Positions 55,102 to 63,462 of a DNA stretch of 64,000 nucleotides are shown piece after piece. This stretch comes from an uncultured Pelagibacteraceae bacterium (GTDB lineage Bacteria; Pseudomonadota; Alphaproteobacteria; Pelagibacterales; Pelagibacteraceae): positions 62,001 through 126,000 of the forward strand of contig CABZLS010000001.1 in the NCBI GenBank assembly GCA_902526645.1. Reading direction: 5' to 3'. The notes beneath the pieces are model-generated. The model saw nothing but the letters and a program-made list of their open reading frames with translations, did not search any database and had not been told where the DNA came from. Within the stretch, counting starts at the first letter, position 1. Each line of letters starts with the position of its first letter. The position numbers and the translations under genes were made by a program.

Positions 55102-57333
55102 ATGATAAAGAGGTTATTTTTAATTTCATTTTGTTTATGTTTTGTAATGCAAACTGTTCATGCAGGAATAGTTGAGCCTGTTTTTAAACAATTTAAAGAT
55201 CCAAATCAAGATGGTGTAGATAATGTACCATCAACAGTTTCAATACAAATTACTCCTGATGGAAAAAAAATGTTTTTATTGGATCATCTTGAAAATGCAG
55301 GTTCTAAAAAAGTTTATATTTATGATTTAACAACACCATTTGATATTAGCACTTTGGATGTCACAAATAGAACAATAGTAAGTTTAGATGGTTATGGTGA
55401 TAATATGGGAGGCAATAATGACAATAAAGATATAGAATTTAATAATGATGGAACAAAAGTGTTTTTTTTTAGTGAATATGGTACATTGCAAATTCATAAT
55501 TTAACAACTCCATATGATGTAGCCTCAATTTCTTCTTCAACAGTCGTAGCTGATGACGGACTCAATTATAAAACTAAGTATTCTGTAAATAATATTAAAG
55601 GTGTAGAATTTAATAACGATGGAACTAAAATGTATTTTGTTGATGGAACGCAACATGCAACTAAAATAGCACAAATTAATCTTTCCACTCCATTTGATCC
55701 CATGTCAGGAACTAAAGTACATACTCTTGATACAGAACCTGCGGGAGTCGCATTTTATACAATGGAACCATCTTTTGATGACGATGGTACAAGATTATAC
55801 ATAAGTGAAGCTCTTAATAATTCAACTGGTGCTACTACTTATATGTATGTTTATAAATTATCTGATCCATTTGAATTAAGTTCTGCGACTTTTGCTGGCA
55901 AATGGCCAATTACTGCTAATGGCCAAAATATTTCTGCATACTCATGGACTTTTGGAAATAATGGTATGAAGGCTTACATTGCAACTGAAGACGCTAATGA
56001 TGACGGGGATGATATAATTTATGAATATGATTTAACTTGTCCTTATGGAATTGTAATTTGCGAAAATGAAACTGCTTCAATTACAAGTGCCCAAGTAGAA
56101 ATAGCTAAAAATGTCATTTATCAAAATTCATCAAATATTTTTAAAAGATTTGATTGGTTAAGAAGAAATGAGGAAAAAACAAATTTAAATAGCCACAATA
56201 TAAAATTAAATATTAATAATCCAATATTAGCTTCATTGAAAAACAATTTGGAAAGTTCTTTAAATAACACCCTAGAAAAATCATTTACAGATGCTGAATA
56301 TATTCAAACATCCTTAAAAAATGAAAAACCTAACAGTAATAAAAGAAATTGGTCTTATTGGTCCCATGGAGATATTTCATTTGGAAGAGTTGGCGATACA
56401 TTTTCTTTCAAACCTAAAGAAATAAAGACTAAAGGTATTATGTTTGGAGCTGACAAACTAGTAAATGATAGGATATTTGGGTATGCGTTTCGATACGGAA
56501 ACGATGAAGTGGATATAAAGTCTAACGCCAACAATGAATTAGACTCTCAATCATTTACTTTAAATATTTATGGAAACATTCCTTTAAAAAATAAGTCTTA
56601 TTTAAACGCTTTAATTGGTGCGAGTTTTTTAAGTTTAGATCAGTTGACTTCAGGTGTTGTTTCTGGAGAGAGGAATGGCAAACAATTATTTACTTCTTTG
56701 AGTTATGAAAATGAAAATAATTATACAAAATATGATATAATACCATTTGGTAAATTTGAATTGGGTATCACACAATTTTCCGACTATACTGATTTTGGTA
56801 CTTCTTCAACAAATAGCATAGAAACACACGAAAGCCTTACTTTTAAAACAGGTAATGTTTCAACAGGTTTTAAATTTGATAATATTTTATATCTTGATGA
56901 TAGGACTTTAAGTAGAAATGGTTTTGTCGAATATATTTATGATTTAACTCCTGATATTGATCATCATTATAAAAATCATATCGATAATAAAAGGATTAAA
57001 AAAACTATAAGTGCACACTCATTACACAATATAAAAGGAAATATTGGTTTCGAATATATGAAAAAAGATGGTTATACAGTTGCAATTAACTATGAAAGAT
57101 ATCAAAGTCTTGATGATAGTGCACACATAGATAGTTTATTATTTAAATTTGGGAAAAAAAATAATAAAAATGCAAATTTAGATTTAATTTATAAACCTAT
57201 GAACAATAATAATACTGAGATTAGTTATTTAAAAGAATTAGGCAATTTTAATTTAAAATTAAAATCTAATTATAGTTTGTTTAGTAAAATTCCTGATTAT
57301 GGTGCCAATATAGAACTATCAGGTACTTTTTAG
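55102..57333 (+). CDS. Autotransporter-type surface protein with beta-propeller passenger (paralogue of 20228-22552)
   Basis: 743 aa. The signal peptide (about 1-21, ending TVHAG) precedes propeller-like repeats (NNDGTKVFFFSEYGTLQIHNLTTPYDVAS in parts) up to about residue 315. A linker (SAQVEIAKNVIYQ...WLRRNEE) follows. A C-terminal barrel starts at WSYWSHGDISFGRVGDT and ends in Phe (LSGTF). The same blocks occur in the gene at 20228-22552. It starts 6 bp after the CHASE2 phosphatase, so the signalling protein and surface protein are co-transcribed. Its end overlaps the convergent glutaredoxin gene by 15 bp. Confidence 0.8.
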   Translation: MIKRLFLISFCLCFVMQTVHAGIVEPVFKQFKDPNQDGVDNVPSTVSIQITPDGKKMFLLDHLENAGSKKVYIYDLTTPFDISTLDVTNRTIVSLDGYGDNMGGNNDNKDIEFNNDGTKVFFFSEYGTLQIHNLTTPYDVASISSSTVVADDGLNYKTKYSVNNIKGVEFNNDGTKMYFVDGTQHATKIAQINLSTPFDPMSGTKVHTLDTEPAGVAFYTMEPSFDDDGTRLYISEALNNSTGATTYMYVYKLSDPFELSSATFAGKWPITANGQNISAYSWTFGNNGMKAYIATEDANDDGDDIIYEYDLTCPYGIVICENETASITSAQVEIAKNVIYQNSSNIFKRFDWLRRNEEKTNLNSHNIKLNINNPILASLKNNLESSLNNTLEKSFTDAEYIQTSLKNEKPNSNKRNWSYWSHGDISFGRVGDTFSFKPKEIKTKGIMFGADKLVNDRIFGYAFRYGNDEVDIKSNANNELDSQSFTLNIYGNIPLKNKSYLNALIGASFLSLDQLTSGVVSGERNGKQLFTSLSYENENNYTKYDIIPFGKFELGITQFSDYTDFGTSSTNSIETHESLTFKTGNVSTGFKFDNILYLDDRTLSRNGFVEYIYDLTPDIDHHYKNHIDNKRIKKTISAHSLHNIKGNIGFEYMKKDGYTVAINYERYQSLDDSAHIDSLLFKFGKKNNKNANLDLIYKPMNNNNTEISYLKELGNFNLKLKSNYSLFSKIPDYGANIELSGTF

Positions 57334-57579
57334 TAAATCTTGAAGTTTATTTTCTTTTTCTAAAGCTCTTACTTCATCATAACCACCAATATGCTGATCA
57401 TCAAAAAATATTTGTGGTATTGTTCTTTTTCCATTTGCTTTTTTAATCATTTCATCCATAGCACCATCTACTGTTGCAATATTAATTTCATTATAAGTAG
57501 CGTTATTTCTAGTTAATAATCTTTTTGCTGCATCACAATAATTGCACATTGGACCTGTATAGATTGTAATTTTTTTCAT
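57319..57579 (-). CDS. grxC: Glutaredoxin (GrxC-type)
   Basis: 86 aa. The redox active site CNYC is at residues 12-15, the cis-Pro is in RTIPQIFFDDQHIGGYDEV, and the GG motif follows. Dithiol glutaredoxins reduce disulfides with glutathione. The gene starts 3 bp after the DUF2805 gene on the minus strand. Confidence 0.95.
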   Translation of the reverse strand: MKKITIYTGPMCNYCDAAKRLLTRNNATYNEINIATVDGAMDEMIKKANGKRTIPQIFFDDQHIGGYDEVRALEKENKLQDLLKST

Positions 57580-57582
57580 AAC

Positions 57583-57879
57583 CTATAAATAATCACCTTT
57601 TTTAATTTTACTAGATATTTGTTTTCTAGAATATTCAAATTTTTTTCTATGTTTAATACTTTTTTGGTGGACTCTTTTTCTCCATAATCTAAATGATGAG
57701 GGTTTAAGGGATCGTCTCATAATTTTTATAACAGCAGACTCTGAGTAGCCAGTCTTTTTTTTGATTTCCTCAAAAGTAATCCTGTCTGCCCAAGCTGCCC
57801 AGATGACCCAATCTGGACTTTCCAGATTTGGCTCTGGATTTTTGACTTTGGTAACTGGCCTGTGACCTTTTTTTTTCAT
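57583..57879 (-). CDS. DUF2805/TIGR03643-family small basic protein
   Basis: 98 aa, strongly basic. The segment SPDWVIWAAWADRITFEEIKKKTGYSESAVIKIMRR with SSFRLWRKRV matches the DUF2805 family; the middle has a helix-turn-helix-like character (EEIKKKTGYSESAVIKIMRR), so nucleic-acid binding is plausible. Function is not known. It is co-directional with the glutaredoxin gene, 3 bp apart. Confidence 0.8.
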   Translation of the reverse strand: MKKKGHRPVTKVKNPEPNLESPDWVIWAAWADRITFEEIKKKTGYSESAVIKIMRRSLKPSSFRLWRKRVHQKSIKHRKKFEYSRKQISSKIKKGDYL

Positions 57880-57943
57880 AAATCCTTTATATTTGAAAAA
57901 AATCGATAATGCATTTTTTTTGGGATGTGATATATTTAAATCT

Positions 57944-57998
57944 GATAGTCCTTCTTAGCCATCTTTAGCTCCCGGTTTTTAAGGACTATCTTTTTTTT
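57944..57998 (+). ncRNA. Terminator-like hairpin abutting lysE: candidate sRNA or leader element
   Basis: GATAGTCCTT (57944-57953) pairs perfectly with AAGGACTATC (57981-57990) around a 27-nt loop, followed at once by eight T (57991-57998). The ATG of the LysE gene is the very next base. No plus-strand gene lies upstream, so there is nothing for a simple terminator to end. The only Shine-Dalgarno-like bases before this ATG (AAGGA) are inside the 3' arm. It may therefore be the end of a short RNA, or a leader that controls lysE. Structure is seen; function is inference. Confidence 0.55.
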
Positions 57999-58613
57999 AT
58001 GCTCCCTTTGGATTTTTTCCTTTTTTTACAAATAATTATATTTCTATTTATCACACCAGGCACTCCGAGAGTAGTAATTGTCTCTTATTCTATGAATTAT
58101 GGTATTAAAAATTGCGTCTGGACAGCGTTAGGTGACGTTACCGCAAATTTATTTCAAGCTACATTAGTTATTTTTGTAATAGGAACATTCTTGCTAGATA
58201 ATCCAAATTTTTTAAATTTCTTAAAATGGATCGGCGTAATTTATTTAATTTATTTAGCTTACGATGTATATAAATCTTCACCAAGAGACGTAAATTCTAA
58301 AATAATTATTAAAAAGAATATTTTTTCTTTTTTTAGAGATGGTTTCTTAGTTGCAGGTACAAGTCCAAAAGCTTGGTTGTTTTTTCCTCTTATATTCCCG
58401 CAATTTATTAACTTTAATAGTAATTATATAATTCAATTCTTAATATTAATTACAACTTATATCGTTTTGGATTTTATTTCTCTAATTGGTTATGCTCTAC
58501 TCGCACAAAAACTTCTTAAATGGATAAAAGCTAATCCAAAAACTCTTAATACAATCTCAGCGAGTGTTTTAGTTTTTATTGCTCTTATTATTATTGTTAC
58601 ACAACAATATTAA
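57999..58613 (+). CDS. LysE-family exporter
   Basis: 204 aa with about six hydrophobic helices. The N-terminal TPGTP motif and the layout (FLFITPGTPRVVIVSYSMNYGIKN; TSPKAWLFFPLIFPQF) match the LysE/RhtB family, which exports amino acids. The start at 57999 places TPGTP at the usual distance from the N terminus, although no free ribosome binding site is visible because of the hairpin upstream. Confidence 0.87.
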   Translation: MLPLDFFLFLQIIIFLFITPGTPRVVIVSYSMNYGIKNCVWTALGDVTANLFQATLVIFVIGTFLLDNPNFLNFLKWIGVIYLIYLAYDVYKSSPRDVNSKIIIKKNIFSFFRDGFLVAGTSPKAWLFFPLIFPQFINFNSNYIIQFLILITTYIVLDFISLIGYALLAQKLLKWIKANPKTLNTISASVLVFIALIIIVTQQY

Positions 58614-58702
58614 ATTTCTACTAAGTATCATTTGCCACTTGAAAATTTTTTCATTTCTTTATTTAATTAACTATTAATTAATTAATTAACCAAAGGAATA
58701 AA

Positions 58703-59941
58703 ATGAAAATAAATAAATTAATTTTAAGTTTTATTTCTGCAGTAGCAATTTTACTTTCAACTTCTGTTGTATCTTTTGCAAAAGTAGTAGGTGATAAAAT
58801 TGTTCTTGGTGCTGCAATTTCATTAACTGGTAAATATTCATCTAATGGTGTTCATACTCAAAACGGTTATAATATGGCTGTTGATAGAATTAATAGCATG
58901 GGTGGAGTAAAAGTTGGTGGTAAAACTTATAAGTTTGAAATCATTTATTATGATGATGAATCAAACCCAAAAAGAGCAGCTCAACTAGCAGAAAGATTAA
59001 TTTCACAAGATGGTGTTGAGTTTATGCTTGGGCCTTATAGTTCAGGTTTAACTAAAGCTATTGCACCCGTTACAGAAAAATATGGTGTGCCAATGGTGGA
59101 AGCAAATGGTGCGTCTAGATCTTTGTTTACTAAAGGTTACAAATATCTATTTGCAGTTTTAGCTCCAGCTAATTTATATCTTGACGTTGCTATTAGAACA
59201 GCAGTTGAGTTAAATGGTGGAAAAGGTGTTAGAATTGCACAAGCATTTGAACAAGATGCTTTTTCACAAGACGTGAGATTAGGTATTTTAGATGCAGCGA
59301 AAGAAACTGGATCTGAAATTATAATTGACGATAAGCTTCCAAAAGAGCTTAATGATATGGCTGCTACATTAGTTAAAGTAAAACAAATGAAGCCAGATGT
59401 TCTTGTGGTATCAGGACACACTAAAGGTGCATTAACTGCAATCAGACAAATTGCTGAAATGAAAGTTGATGTTCCAATGTTAGCAATGACACATTGTGAT
59501 GCTGCGAAATTATCAAAACAACATGGTAAAAACTCTCAGTATGCATTATGTGCTTCTCAATGGCATAAAACACTAACTTATAAAGATAACTTCTTTAAAG
59601 ATGGTATGACATATGCGGCAGACTTCCAAAAAGAGTTTGGATATGATCCGCCATATCAATCAGCAGAATCTTCTGCTGCATTGTTAGTGTTTAAGGATGC
59701 ATTTGAAAGAGCTAATTCTTTCGATCAAAAGAAAGTAAGAGATGCTCTTGCAGCTACGAACATGCAAACATTCTATGGAAATATTAAGTTCGCACCGGGT
59801 GGTCAAAATGTTGACAAGCCGATGGTACTTTTCCAAGTAATGTGTGATGGTGCTGGGAAATGTGAAAATAAAGTTGTAGCTCCACTGAAGTGGGCATCAG
59901 CTAAATTGATTCACCCAATTCCTAAGTGGTCTGACAGATAA
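58703..59941 (+). CDS. ABC transporter substrate-binding protein, LivK/amide-type
   Basis: 412 aa. A signal peptide (about residues 1-26, ending VVSFAK) is followed by the type I periplasmic binding fold (IVLGAAISLTGKYSSNGVHTQNGYNMAVDRIN ... MLGPYSSGLTKAIAPVTEKYGVPMVEANG in parts). The branched-chain amino acid or amide class is indicated by the livHMGF genes downstream. A good ribosome binding site (AAAGGA) and a TTAA-rich promoter region precede it. A terminator hairpin separates it from livH. Confidence 0.92.
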   Translation: MKINKLILSFISAVAILLSTSVVSFAKVVGDKIVLGAAISLTGKYSSNGVHTQNGYNMAVDRINSMGGVKVGGKTYKFEIIYYDDESNPKRAAQLAERLISQDGVEFMLGPYSSGLTKAIAPVTEKYGVPMVEANGASRSLFTKGYKYLFAVLAPANLYLDVAIRTAVELNGGKGVRIAQAFEQDAFSQDVRLGILDAAKETGSEIIIDDKLPKELNDMAATLVKVKQMKPDVLVVSGHTKGALTAIRQIAEMKVDVPMLAMTHCDAAKLSKQHGKNSQYALCASQWHKTLTYKDNFFKDGMTYAADFQKEFGYDPPYQSAESSAALLVFKDAFERANSFDQKKVRDALAATNMQTFYGNIKFAPGGQNVDKPMVLFQVMCDGAGKCENKVVAPLKWASAKLIHPIPKWSDR

Positions 59942-59955
59942 TAACAAATCTTTAA

Positions 59956-59987
59956 ATACCCCCTAAACTCTAGGGGGTATTTTTTTT
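59956..59987 (+). terminator. Intrinsic terminator/attenuator between binding-protein gene and livH
   Basis: ATACCCCCTA (59956-59965) pairs with TAGGGGGTAT (59971-59980) around a 5-nt loop, followed by seven T. It lies 15 bp after the binding-protein stop and 11 bp before livH. A partly read-through terminator here would keep binding protein in excess over the membrane parts, as is common for ABC importers. Confidence 0.9.
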
Positions 59988-59997
59988 AGAGGCAATT

Positions 59998-60891
59998 ATG
60001 GATTTCATGGTTTTTCAGTATCCGATGATAACTGTTCAAGCTTGCTTGGATGGGATACTGCTTGGAATTTTATTTGCGTTAATTGCTTATGGCATGGCTC
60101 TGCAATGGGGAGTCATGAATATCATAAACATTGCACAAGGCGATTTAGTTATTCTTGGAGGATATATTGCTTACTTTATGTATCTTTATGGAATTCATCC
60201 AGCCTGGGGTGTAATTGTATCACCAATCATAATGTATTTTGTTGGAGTCGGAATTTATAAATTAGTAATCAATAAAGTTGTTGATAGAGACTTGTTTATC
60301 TCAATTCTTGCTACATTCGGTATAAGCATTCTTTTTATGCAGCTAATGAATTTTGCATTTGGTGCAGATGTTGTCTTAGCTAATTCAGGTTATGGTACAA
60401 CATTTTTATTTGATAGTGCAGTAGTTTTACCAAATTCAAAAATATTTTCAGCTTTTGTTAGTATTGTTTTTGCTATTTGTTTAGTAATTTATATGAAAAA
60501 ATCAAAACTTGGTCGAGCAATCAGAGCGACAGCTCAAAACGCAAGAGCTGCAAAGATTTTAGGCGTAGATACAGAAAAAGTTTATGCAGCTACTTTTGGA
60601 CTAAATGCTGCTCTTTGTGGTGTTGCAGGAGCACTAATTTCAATAACTTTTACAATACATCCTTATATGGGATTGCCATATACAATTAGATCATTCATGA
60701 TTGTTATTGTTGCGGGTCTTGGAAATTTACCTGGTGTTGCAATGTCTGGGATGGGTCTTGGTGTGTTTGAGGAATTTGCTGATTACATACTTGGTACAGA
60801 ATTTAGAATTGGTTCAGTGTTTTTATTGTTAGTTTTAATTCTTGTATATAGAAGATTTAAACTCTCGAAAAAAAGAGAGTATTTAAAATAA
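59998..60891 (+). CDS. livH: Branched-chain/amide-type ABC permease LivH
   Basis: 297 aa polytopic protein with the LivH pattern: ILLGILFALIAYGMALQWGVMNIINIAQGDLVILGGY near the N terminus and RAIRATAQNARAAKILGVDTEKVYAATFGLNAALCG as the cytoplasmic coupling loop. It pairs with LivM, which starts at the last base of this stop codon. Substrate is inferred only from family. Confidence 0.93.
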   Translation: MDFMVFQYPMITVQACLDGILLGILFALIAYGMALQWGVMNIINIAQGDLVILGGYIAYFMYLYGIHPAWGVIVSPIIMYFVGVGIYKLVINKVVDRDLFISILATFGISILFMQLMNFAFGADVVLANSGYGTTFLFDSAVVLPNSKIFSAFVSIVFAICLVIYMKKSKLGRAIRATAQNARAAKILGVDTEKVYAATFGLNAALCGVAGALISITFTIHPYMGLPYTIRSFMIVIVAGLGNLPGVAMSGMGLGVFEEFADYILGTEFRIGSVFLLLVLILVYRRFKLSKKREYLK

Positions 60892-61940
60892 TGAGTAAAA
60901 ATGTCTTATTATATGCCGTAATTTTAATATTTGGGCTAGCTGCGCCTTTTGTATTTCCAGCATTTAAAGTTCAATTATCTATTTTATGTGTATTGATTGT
61001 TTTAGCTACCACTTGGAATATTCAGGGTGGTGAAATGGGATACAACACGTTTGGAAATATTTTATTCTATGGTTTAGGAATGTATTTGTGTGCCTCTGTG
61101 CAAGTTGGCATGTTTTTCCCTTTAGCGGAGTGGACAGAAAGTGGAGGTGAAAAAACTTTTGTACATACACCTACACAATTTTTTCAAGGAATGGCCGCTG
61201 GGCTTGTGGTTGCTGCTATTGTGCCAACTATTGTTGCAGGATTAATTGGCTATGCAATTTTAGGATTAAGGGGACATTACTTCGCGATTTGTACTTTAGG
61301 TTTAGGAGTTGCTGCAGGAGAAATTTCTGGGGGTATTGAGATTATCGGAGCAGGACAAGGTTTTACAACGCCGCCTTTTCCAAACGTTGGTGGTTTAGAG
61401 GCAAGAGGGGAATTCTTTTACTTTTTAAGTTTTGGTGCACTCGTCCTTACTTTCATAGCAGTGAGAGCAATTTACTCAACACGGTTTAGATTAATTCTTA
61501 ATGCGATCAGGGATAATGAGGATAAGGCAGAAGCAATGGGTATAGAGACAATGAAATACAAAATTATTGGGTGGATGGTTTCAGCTTTCTTTTGTGGTTT
61601 GGCAGGGGGAATCATGGGAGGATTGGTTGGATACATAGACTCTACTGATGTTGCATTCGATGGAAGAGAGATGGGAGTATTTATGGTCTTGATGGCAATC
61701 TTAGGTGGTAAGGGAACTTTGTGGGGACCAGTAATTGGAGCAACTGTGTTTCATATTTTTAAAGAAGGATTTTGGACATTCTTCTTAGGATGGCAATATG
61801 TTGCTCTAGGTGTTTTGATTGTTGTAATTGTAATTTATTTTCCAGAGGGAATTATGGGATGGTTAAGAGAGAAATATCCAGAGAAATTTGGTGAAGTTAT
61901 TGATGAAGCAGATCGGAAAGCACAAGTAGAATTAAAATGA
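60891..61940 (+). CDS. livM: Branched-chain/amide-type ABC permease LivM
   Basis: 349 aa. LivM signatures are ATTWNIQGGEMGYNTFGNILFYGLGMY and LILNAIRDNEDKAEAMGIETMKYKIIGWMVSAFF (coupling helix). A hydrophilic insertion near residues 75-95 lies between membrane helices. It overlaps livH by one base and livG by 4 bp. Confidence 0.93.
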   Translation: MSKNVLLYAVILIFGLAAPFVFPAFKVQLSILCVLIVLATTWNIQGGEMGYNTFGNILFYGLGMYLCASVQVGMFFPLAEWTESGGEKTFVHTPTQFFQGMAAGLVVAAIVPTIVAGLIGYAILGLRGHYFAICTLGLGVAAGEISGGIEIIGAGQGFTTPPFPNVGGLEARGEFFYFLSFGALVLTFIAVRAIYSTRFRLILNAIRDNEDKAEAMGIETMKYKIIGWMVSAFFCGLAGGIMGGLVGYIDSTDVAFDGREMGVFMVLMAILGGKGTLWGPVIGATVFHIFKEGFWTFFLGWQYVALGVLIVVIVIYFPEGIMGWLREKYPEKFGEVIDEADRKAQVELK

Positions 61941-62677
61941 GTATTTTAGAAGTCAGTAATGTAAGTAAATCTTTTGGAGGAGTGAAAGCCAATGTAGATA
62001 TCTCCATGACTGTAGAAAAAGGAAAAATATTTGGATTAATTGGTCCTAATGGTTCAGGAAAAACAACTTTATTTAATTCAATTGTAGGAACTTACCCTAT
62101 AGACAATGGTTCAATTAAATTTAATGGTAAAGAAGTTTCTGAATTACCTGTTCCTGTAATTGCTAAACTTGGATTATTAAGAACATTTCAGCAAACAAGA
62201 ATTTACGGAAAATTAAACTGTGTAGATAATATGCTTATTAGTCATAAAGGAAGTGATGAAAGTATATTAAAGATATTTTCTAAGATACCTAAAGATTTGA
62301 CAGAAAAAGCGGAGAACCTTTTAAATTTTGTTGGACTTTACCAAAAAAGAAAATTAAGAGCTGGTGATTTATCATTTGGTCAACAAAAATTGCTAGAACT
62401 CGCAATGGCTTTGATGAACGAACCAGAAATGCTTCTGTTAGATGAACCAACAGCCGGTATAAACCCAACATTAATTAATGGAATTATTGATAGGTTGATA
62501 AAAGTTAACCAAGATTTTGGAATAACTCTTTTAGTAATAGAACACAATATGAGAGTGATCATGCAATTGGCAGAAAGTATCTATTGCCTGGCTCATGGCA
62601 AGATGCTTGCAAATGGAACACCAGATGAAATTAAAAATGATAAACGTGTTATTGATGCATATTTGGGGGCACAATAA
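61937..62677 (+). CDS. livG: ABC transporter ATPase LivG
   Basis: 246 aa. Walker A GPNGSGKTTLF, the Q-loop region LLRTFQQTRIY, the signature LSFGQQKLLELAMAL and Walker B MLLLDEPTAGINP are present, as is the switch His (VIEHNMRVIM). The LivG-type C terminus is DAYLGAQ. It overlaps livM by ATGA, and its stop overlaps the livF start. Confidence 0.95.
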   Translation: MSILEVSNVSKSFGGVKANVDISMTVEKGKIFGLIGPNGSGKTTLFNSIVGTYPIDNGSIKFNGKEVSELPVPVIAKLGLLRTFQQTRIYGKLNCVDNMLISHKGSDESILKIFSKIPKDLTEKAENLLNFVGLYQKRKLRAGDLSFGQQKLLELAMALMNEPEMLLLDEPTAGINPTLINGIIDRLIKVNQDFGITLLVIEHNMRVIMQLAESIYCLAHGKMLANGTPDEIKNDKRVIDAYLGAQ

Positions 62678-63462
62678 TGTCTAATCAATATGAAGTATTA
62701 GGAAAAGCTCCAAGAGCAGAAGATTTAAAAAAACTTTCACCAAATAACGTTCATCTTACAATTAAGAATATGAATGCTGGTTATGGTAAAATGGAAATTT
62801 TACATAATTTTGATCTGTTTGTAAGTAAAGCACAATCACTTTGTTTGATTGGTCCGAATGGTGCTGGTAAGTCAACAATACTTCATTCTATTTATGGTTT
62901 TACAAATATATTCTCTGGACAAATAGAGATAGATGGAAAAGAAATTACAAACCTAACACCTGCTGAGAAATTAAGATCTGTAGGAATAGCTTATATACTG
63001 CAAGATAACTCAGTTTTTCCAGACATGACTGTAGAGGAAAATTTATTAATGGGTGGTTTTATAAAGGAAAAAACAGAAGAGTCGTATCAAGAAGCTGAAA
63101 GAATTTTTGAGAAATACGAAAGACTCAGAAATAGAAGAAGCCAACCAGCAAAAGTTTTATCAGGAGGGGAAAGAAGATTATTAGAAATTTCTAGAGCATT
63201 AGTTATGAAACCTTCAGTATTGCTTGTAGATGAACCTTCTATCGGATTAGAACCAAGATATATAGATATGGTATTTGAAATTTTAAGAGATCTTCAGCAA
63301 AATGAAAAAAAAACAATCATATTAGTCGAGCAAAATGCAAAGAAAGGTTTAGAGTTCGCAGATATAGGTTATGTTCTTGTTTCAGGTCAAACAGCAATTG
63401 CTGGAAAAGGAGATGATCTATTAAAAAATCCAGATGTGGGTCGCCTATTCTTAGGTGGTTAA
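62677..63462 (+). CDS. livF: ABC transporter ATPase LivF
   Basis: 261 aa. Walker A GPNGAGKSTILHSIYG, the signature LSGGERRLLEISRAL and Walker B VLLVDEPSIGLEP are present; the C terminus ends GRLFLGG. An N-terminal extension of about 25 residues precedes the usual start of the nucleotide-binding domain. It is the second ATPase of the importer. It overlaps the next gene as TAATG. Confidence 0.95.
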   Translation: MSNQYEVLGKAPRAEDLKKLSPNNVHLTIKNMNAGYGKMEILHNFDLFVSKAQSLCLIGPNGAGKSTILHSIYGFTNIFSGQIEIDGKEITNLTPAEKLRSVGIAYILQDNSVFPDMTVEENLLMGGFIKEKTEESYQEAERIFEKYERLRNRRSQPAKVLSGGERRLLEISRALVMKPSVLLVDEPSIGLEPRYIDMVFEILRDLQQNEKKTIILVEQNAKKGLEFADIGYVLVSGQTAIAGKGDDLLKNPDVGRLFLGG

